From an uncultured Shimia sp. (GTDB lineage: Bacteria > Pseudomonadota > Alphaproteobacteria > Rhodobacterales > Rhodobacteraceae): 64,000 bases of DNA. The notes under the pieces are model-generated. The model was not told where the DNA came from. It saw only the letters and a list, made by a program, of their open reading frames with translations, and made no database searches. Positions 61,419 to 64,000 of the stretch are shown here, piece by piece. Both the position numbers and the translations under genes were made by a program. Each line of letters begins with the position of its first letter. The first letter of the stretch is position 1. Location of the stretch: contig NZ_CAJXIV010000009.1 of assembly GCF_913054185.1 (NCBI RefSeq), positions 1-64,000 of the forward strand. The letters are read 5' to 3'.

Positions 61419-62665
61419 TCCACAACTTCCGCGGTCTCTAGCACCGCATGCAGCATCACATCCGTGCCGGCCGAAGCCCACTCTTTGGAAATCTCTTCCG
61501 CCTCATTGTGGCTCAGCCCGTCCACACATGGACACATGATCATCGCGGTCGGCGCCACATCATTGATCCAGCAGGCGTCATGCCCCGCGCCAGAGACAAT
61601 ATCCATATGGCTATAGCCCAAACGCTCGGCCGCTTCACGCACCGCGCCGACACAGGCCTCATCAAAGGCGGGGGGATCAAACTGCCCCACAATCTCCCAG
61701 TCCAGCCCCACTTCGATCTCTTCACAGAGCTTTGGCGCTTTCTCGGCAAACTCAGCCAGCATCGCGTCAATCACCTCTTGCAGGTGGCTGCGGAAATCAA
61801 TGGTGAAGACAACCTTGCCCGGAATGATATTGCGCGAGTTCGGATAGACATCCACATGGCCAATCGCACCCACCGCATTGGGCTGATGTTTCATCGCAAT
61901 CTCATGCACCAGCTCGGTGATCCGCGCCAAGCCACGCCCGGCGTTCTTGCGCATCGGCATTGGCGTGGACCCGGTGTGGCTCTCTTTGCCGGTCACGGTA
62001 CACTCAATCCAGCGCAAACCCTGACCGTGTGTCACAACCCCGATGTCTTTGCCTTCCGCTTCCAAGATTGGCCCTTGTTCGATGTGCAATTCAAACATTG
62101 CATGCATCTTGCGCGCGCCAACCTCTTCGTCGCCAATCCAGCCTATCCGCTTGATCTCATCGCCAAAACTTTTGCCCTCAGCATCGACTCGATCATAGGC
62201 CCAATCTTGCGTGTGCCGCCCGGTAAACACTCCGGACGCCAGCATCGCAGGCGCATAACGCGTGCCCTCTTCGTTGGTCCAGTTGGTGACCACGATGGGG
62301 TGGTTGGTCTTGATGCCCAAATCATTCATCGTGCGCACCGCTTCCAAACCACCGAGCACACCCAGCACACCGTCGTATTTGCCGCCGGTTGGCTGCGTAT
62401 CCAAGTGGCTGCCCATATAGACCGGCAGCGCCTCTGGGTCTTCGCCCGGACGGGTGGCAAACATATTGCCCATCGTGTCCACGCCCATGCTCATGCCCGC
62501 GGCTTCACACCATGATTGAAACAGCGCGCGGCCTTCCGCGTCTTCATCGGTCAAAGTCTGGCGGTTGTTGCCACCGGCGATACCGGGGCCAATCTTGGCC
62601 ATGTCCATCAGGCTGTCCCACAGCCGGTCCGCGTTCACCTTAAGGTTCTCACCCGGTGCACCCAT
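61415..62665 (-). CDS. hydC: Zn-dependent N-carbamoyl-amino acid (beta-ureidopropionate) amidohydrolase
   Basis: The 416-residue M20-family enzyme hydrolyses N-carbamoyl-beta-alanine to beta-alanine, CO2 and ammonia, the last step of reductive pyrimidine breakdown. VYMGSHLDTQPTGGKYDGVLGVLGGLE gives the His-Asp metal ligands, TNWTNEEGTRYAPAMLASGVF the Glu pair, FELHIEQGPIL another His, GKESHTGSTPMPMRKNAG the dimer-domain site, and GAGHDACWI the last His. It is the first gene of the operon, divergent from the TetR gene. Other hydantoinase/carbamoylase family substrates cannot be excluded. Confidence 0.93.
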   Translation of the reverse strand: MGAPGENLKVNADRLWDSLMDMAKIGPGIAGGNNRQTLTDEDAEGRALFQSWCEAAGMSMGVDTMGNMFATRPGEDPEALPVYMGSHLDTQPTGGKYDGVLGVLGGLEAVRTMNDLGIKTNHPIVVTNWTNEEGTRYAPAMLASGVFTGRHTQDWAYDRVDAEGKSFGDEIKRIGWIGDEEVGARKMHAMFELHIEQGPILEAEGKDIGVVTHGQGLRWIECTVTGKESHTGSTPMPMRKNAGRGLARITELVHEIAMKHQPNAVGAIGHVDVYPNSRNIIPGKVVFTIDFRSHLQEVIDAMLAEFAEKAPKLCEEIEVGLDWEIVGQFDPPAFDEACVGAVREAAERLGYSHMDIVSGAGHDACWINDVAPTAMIMCPCVDGLSHNEAEEISKEWASAGTDVMLHAVLETAEVVE

Positions 62666-62748
62666 AGCATCTACTCCCTAATGTCTGGCCCGGGCTTGCG
62701 CCCAATTGGGCTGCCCTTGCTGGTGGGGCTCTTGATCTCACGGCCTTC

Positions 62749-62764
62749 CTGACCGTATGGTCAA
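62749..62764. promoter_or_regulatory. RutR-like operator 1
   Basis: CTGACCGTATGGTCAA agrees with the RutR palindrome TTGACCANNTGGTCAA at all but two positions, in the divergent promoter between hydC and the first TetR gene. Confidence 0.7.
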
Positions 62765-62781
62765 ATTCAGACGACCACACC

Positions 62782-62797
62782 CTGACCAACCGGTCAA
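62782..62797. promoter_or_regulatory. RutR-like operator 2
   Basis: CTGACCAACCGGTCAA agrees with the same palindrome at all but two positions, 33 bases from operator 1. Two boxes suggest cooperative binding by one or both TetR proteins. Confidence 0.65.
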
Positions 62798-62820
62798 GAT
62801 TTTTTATCAGGGCAATTTTG

Positions 62821-63468
62821 ATGGCAGAGACCTCTACGGCAGTAACCAAAGCCACCAGCAAGAAAATGCGCCGCAAGGAAGCTGAAGCGCTCATTTTGTC
62901 AGCAGCGGAAAAAGTGTTTGCTGAGGCCGGCTTTGGCGGGGCCACCATGCAGCTCATTGCCGATGTGGCAGGACTGCCCAAGGCCAACCTGCATTATTAC
63001 TTTCCTACCAAGGAGTTGCTCTATCGTCAGGTGGTTCAAAAAATCTTCCAAATCTGGCTTCAGGCGGCTGATATTTTTGATCAAGCCGAAGGTCCTGAAG
63101 AGGGCATCGGTGCCTATATCGACGCCAAAATGGAGATCTCGCGACGCCATGCCGACGGCTCCAAAGTTTGGGCCAGCGAGGTGATGCACGGCGCGCCGGT
63201 CATACAGGATTATCTGGAAACCACGCTGACAGATTGGACCAATGGGCGAATCGACGTGATTGAGCGGTGGATTTCCGAAGGCCGCATGGCGCAGATTGAT
63301 CCGCGCCACCTGCTCTACATGCTCTGGGCCACCACCCAGCATTACGCTGACTTTGGCCACCAAATCGACACCCTTAATGGCGGCGCGCCACTGGACGACA
63401 AACAGTGGGAAGCGGCCAAATCCAATATCAAAACCATCATCCTGCGCGGGATTGGCGCCACCGAGTAA
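62821..63468 (+). CDS. TetR family regulator, RutR-like, first of tandem pair
   Basis: The start is the ATG at 62821, eight bases after AGGG, giving 215 residues. The N-terminal HTH (about 22-62) is ILSAAEKVFAEAGFGGATMQLIADVAGLPKANLHYYFPTKELLY. The C-terminal domain (WASEVMHGAPVIQDYLETTLTDWTNGRIDVIERWISEGRMAQ) matches RutR-type ligand domains that bind uracil or thymine. It probably represses the divergent pyrimidine operon until the ligand accumulates. Confidence 0.88.
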   Translation: MAETSTAVTKATSKKMRRKEAEALILSAAEKVFAEAGFGGATMQLIADVAGLPKANLHYYFPTKELLYRQVVQKIFQIWLQAADIFDQAEGPEEGIGAYIDAKMEISRRHADGSKVWASEVMHGAPVIQDYLETTLTDWTNGRIDVIERWISEGRMAQIDPRHLLYMLWATTQHYADFGHQIDTLNGGAPLDDKQWEAAKSNIKTIILRGIGATE

Positions 63469-63549
63469 GGCTTTCCTATCCTAAATCCCTGTAGACCCAC
63501 GCCTTTGGCTGCATTAGCCTAAAAGGCAAAGAAATACGGAATGTTACCT

Positions 63550-64000
63550 ATGGCCGAGGCATCGACGCGCAAACCCAGCCGCATTCAGCAGCGCAACCGC
63601 AAGCGCATCCTGGACGCCGCTCTAGAGGTGTTTTCCCGCCACGGCTATCGCGGCGCCACGCTGGACCTGATTGCCGAAGAAGCCGGCCTGTCCAAACCCA
63701 ACATCCTCTATTACTTTGGCGGCAAGGAAGACATCCATGTCACCCTACTGAACCAGCTTATGGAAACTTGGCTAGACCCTTTGGATCACATGGACCCTGA
63801 TGGCGAGCCGCTCGACGAAATTTTGGGATATGTGCACCGAAAATTAGAAATGAGCCGCGAGTTCCCACGTGAAAGTCGTCTCTTTGCCAATGAAATCCTG
63901 CAAGGCGCGCCCCGTATGGAGCCACATTTGGTCAGTGATCTAAAACCTCTGGTCGACAAAAAAACCGCGTTGATCCGCACCTGGATTGCCCAAGGCAAAC
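63550..64000 (+). CDS. TetR family regulator, RutR-like, second of tandem pair (partial)
   Basis: The frame is open from the ATG at 63550 (MAEASTRKPSRIQQR), nine bases after GGAA, to the window edge, which is why it is missing from the ORF track. The HTH (RKRILDAALEVFSRHGYRGATLDLIAEEAGLSKPNILYYFGGKEDIHV) and SREFPRESRLFANEILQGAPRMEPHLVSD are the pattern of E. coli RutR itself. About 150 of some 210 residues are visible. It is a paralogue of the gene before it, 81 bases away, and either may be the true uracil sensor. Confidence 0.88.
   Translation, partial: MAEASTRKPSRIQQRNRKRILDAALEVFSRHGYRGATLDLIAEEAGLSKPNILYYFGGKEDIHVTLLNQLMETWLDPLDHMDPDGEPLDEILGYVHRKLEMSREFPRESRLFANEILQGAPRMEPHLVSDLKPLVDKKTALIRTWIAQGK

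Noticed and set aside
1-64000. tRNA, rRNA, CRISPR, integrase or prophage
   Set aside because: None seen on reading; a tRNAscan and CRISPR search would be needed to exclude short elements.

Overview
The window reads as the chromosome (or a large replicon) of a marine-type alphaproteobacterium of the order Rhodobacterales (Roseobacter group). Indicators are the B12-dependent ribonucleotide reductase nrdJ paired with a DUF1489 gene, the RutR-type control of reductive pyrimidine breakdown, a SorC-controlled polyol operon fed by a sugar ABC importer, YcnI, and the general gene style. I saw no tRNA, rRNA, CRISPR array, prophage or integrase. The species cannot be named from sequence alone.

Layout. 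1-245: 3' end of an ABC permease. 376-2328: an internally deleted cysteine hydrolase and a VOC protein, divergent from a LysR regulator. 2344-3960: a decay zone with a full-length but broken LysR gene and a broken unidentified gene. 3981-8394: a secreted one-heme protein overlapping a very large nucleotide cyclase/ATPase. 8400-8930: a non-coding stretch with a TRAP-permease fragment. 8929-22705: one long leftward operon (solute-binding protein, ATPase, two permeases, SorC regulator, aldo/keto reductase, GlpD/EryB-like dehydrogenase, LsrF-like aldolase, FGGY kinase, alcohol dehydrogenase, GMC oxidoreductase, ABM protein), which looks like uptake and phosphorylative breakdown of a polyol or rare sugar. 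23360-26254: nrdJ and DUF1489 with an NrdR box between them. 26400-28962: modABC.

29164-44338 is the most unusual part, a probable exopolysaccharide system: a cellulose-synthase-like GT2, two DUF3131 proteins, a STAS-nucleotidyltransferase fusion, an acyltransferase, a membrane ABC protein whose ATPase motifs are mostly degenerate, a HlyD-like adaptor, an OmpA-type lipopolysaccharide/peptidoglycan-contact protein, a secreted GH16 glycanase, two unrecognised secreted proteins and a 41-residue secreted peptide. 44497-50603: an MCP, nadD, a YcnI copper locus, a secreted hypothetical and ettA. 50604-52150: a RAYT transposase with two BIME-like hairpin pairs bracketing an unrelated secreted gene. 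52454-55307: small membrane protein, orphan BrnA-like protein, YciA thioesterase, geranylgeranyl-reductase-family flavoprotein, thioredoxin 2.

55428-64000: pyrimidine-degradation operon (carbamoylase, barstar-family protein, dihydropyrimidinase, ABC importer with an inserted GNAT gene), divergent from two tandem RutR-like TetR regulators, with two RutR-like boxes in the divergent promoter. Many genes inside operons overlap by 1-11 bases (ATGA, TAATG, GTGA junctions), indicating translational coupling. Starts were moved from the ORF track where a Shine-Dalgarno sequence or an overlap decides; domain and family names come from memory of the families and no search was run.
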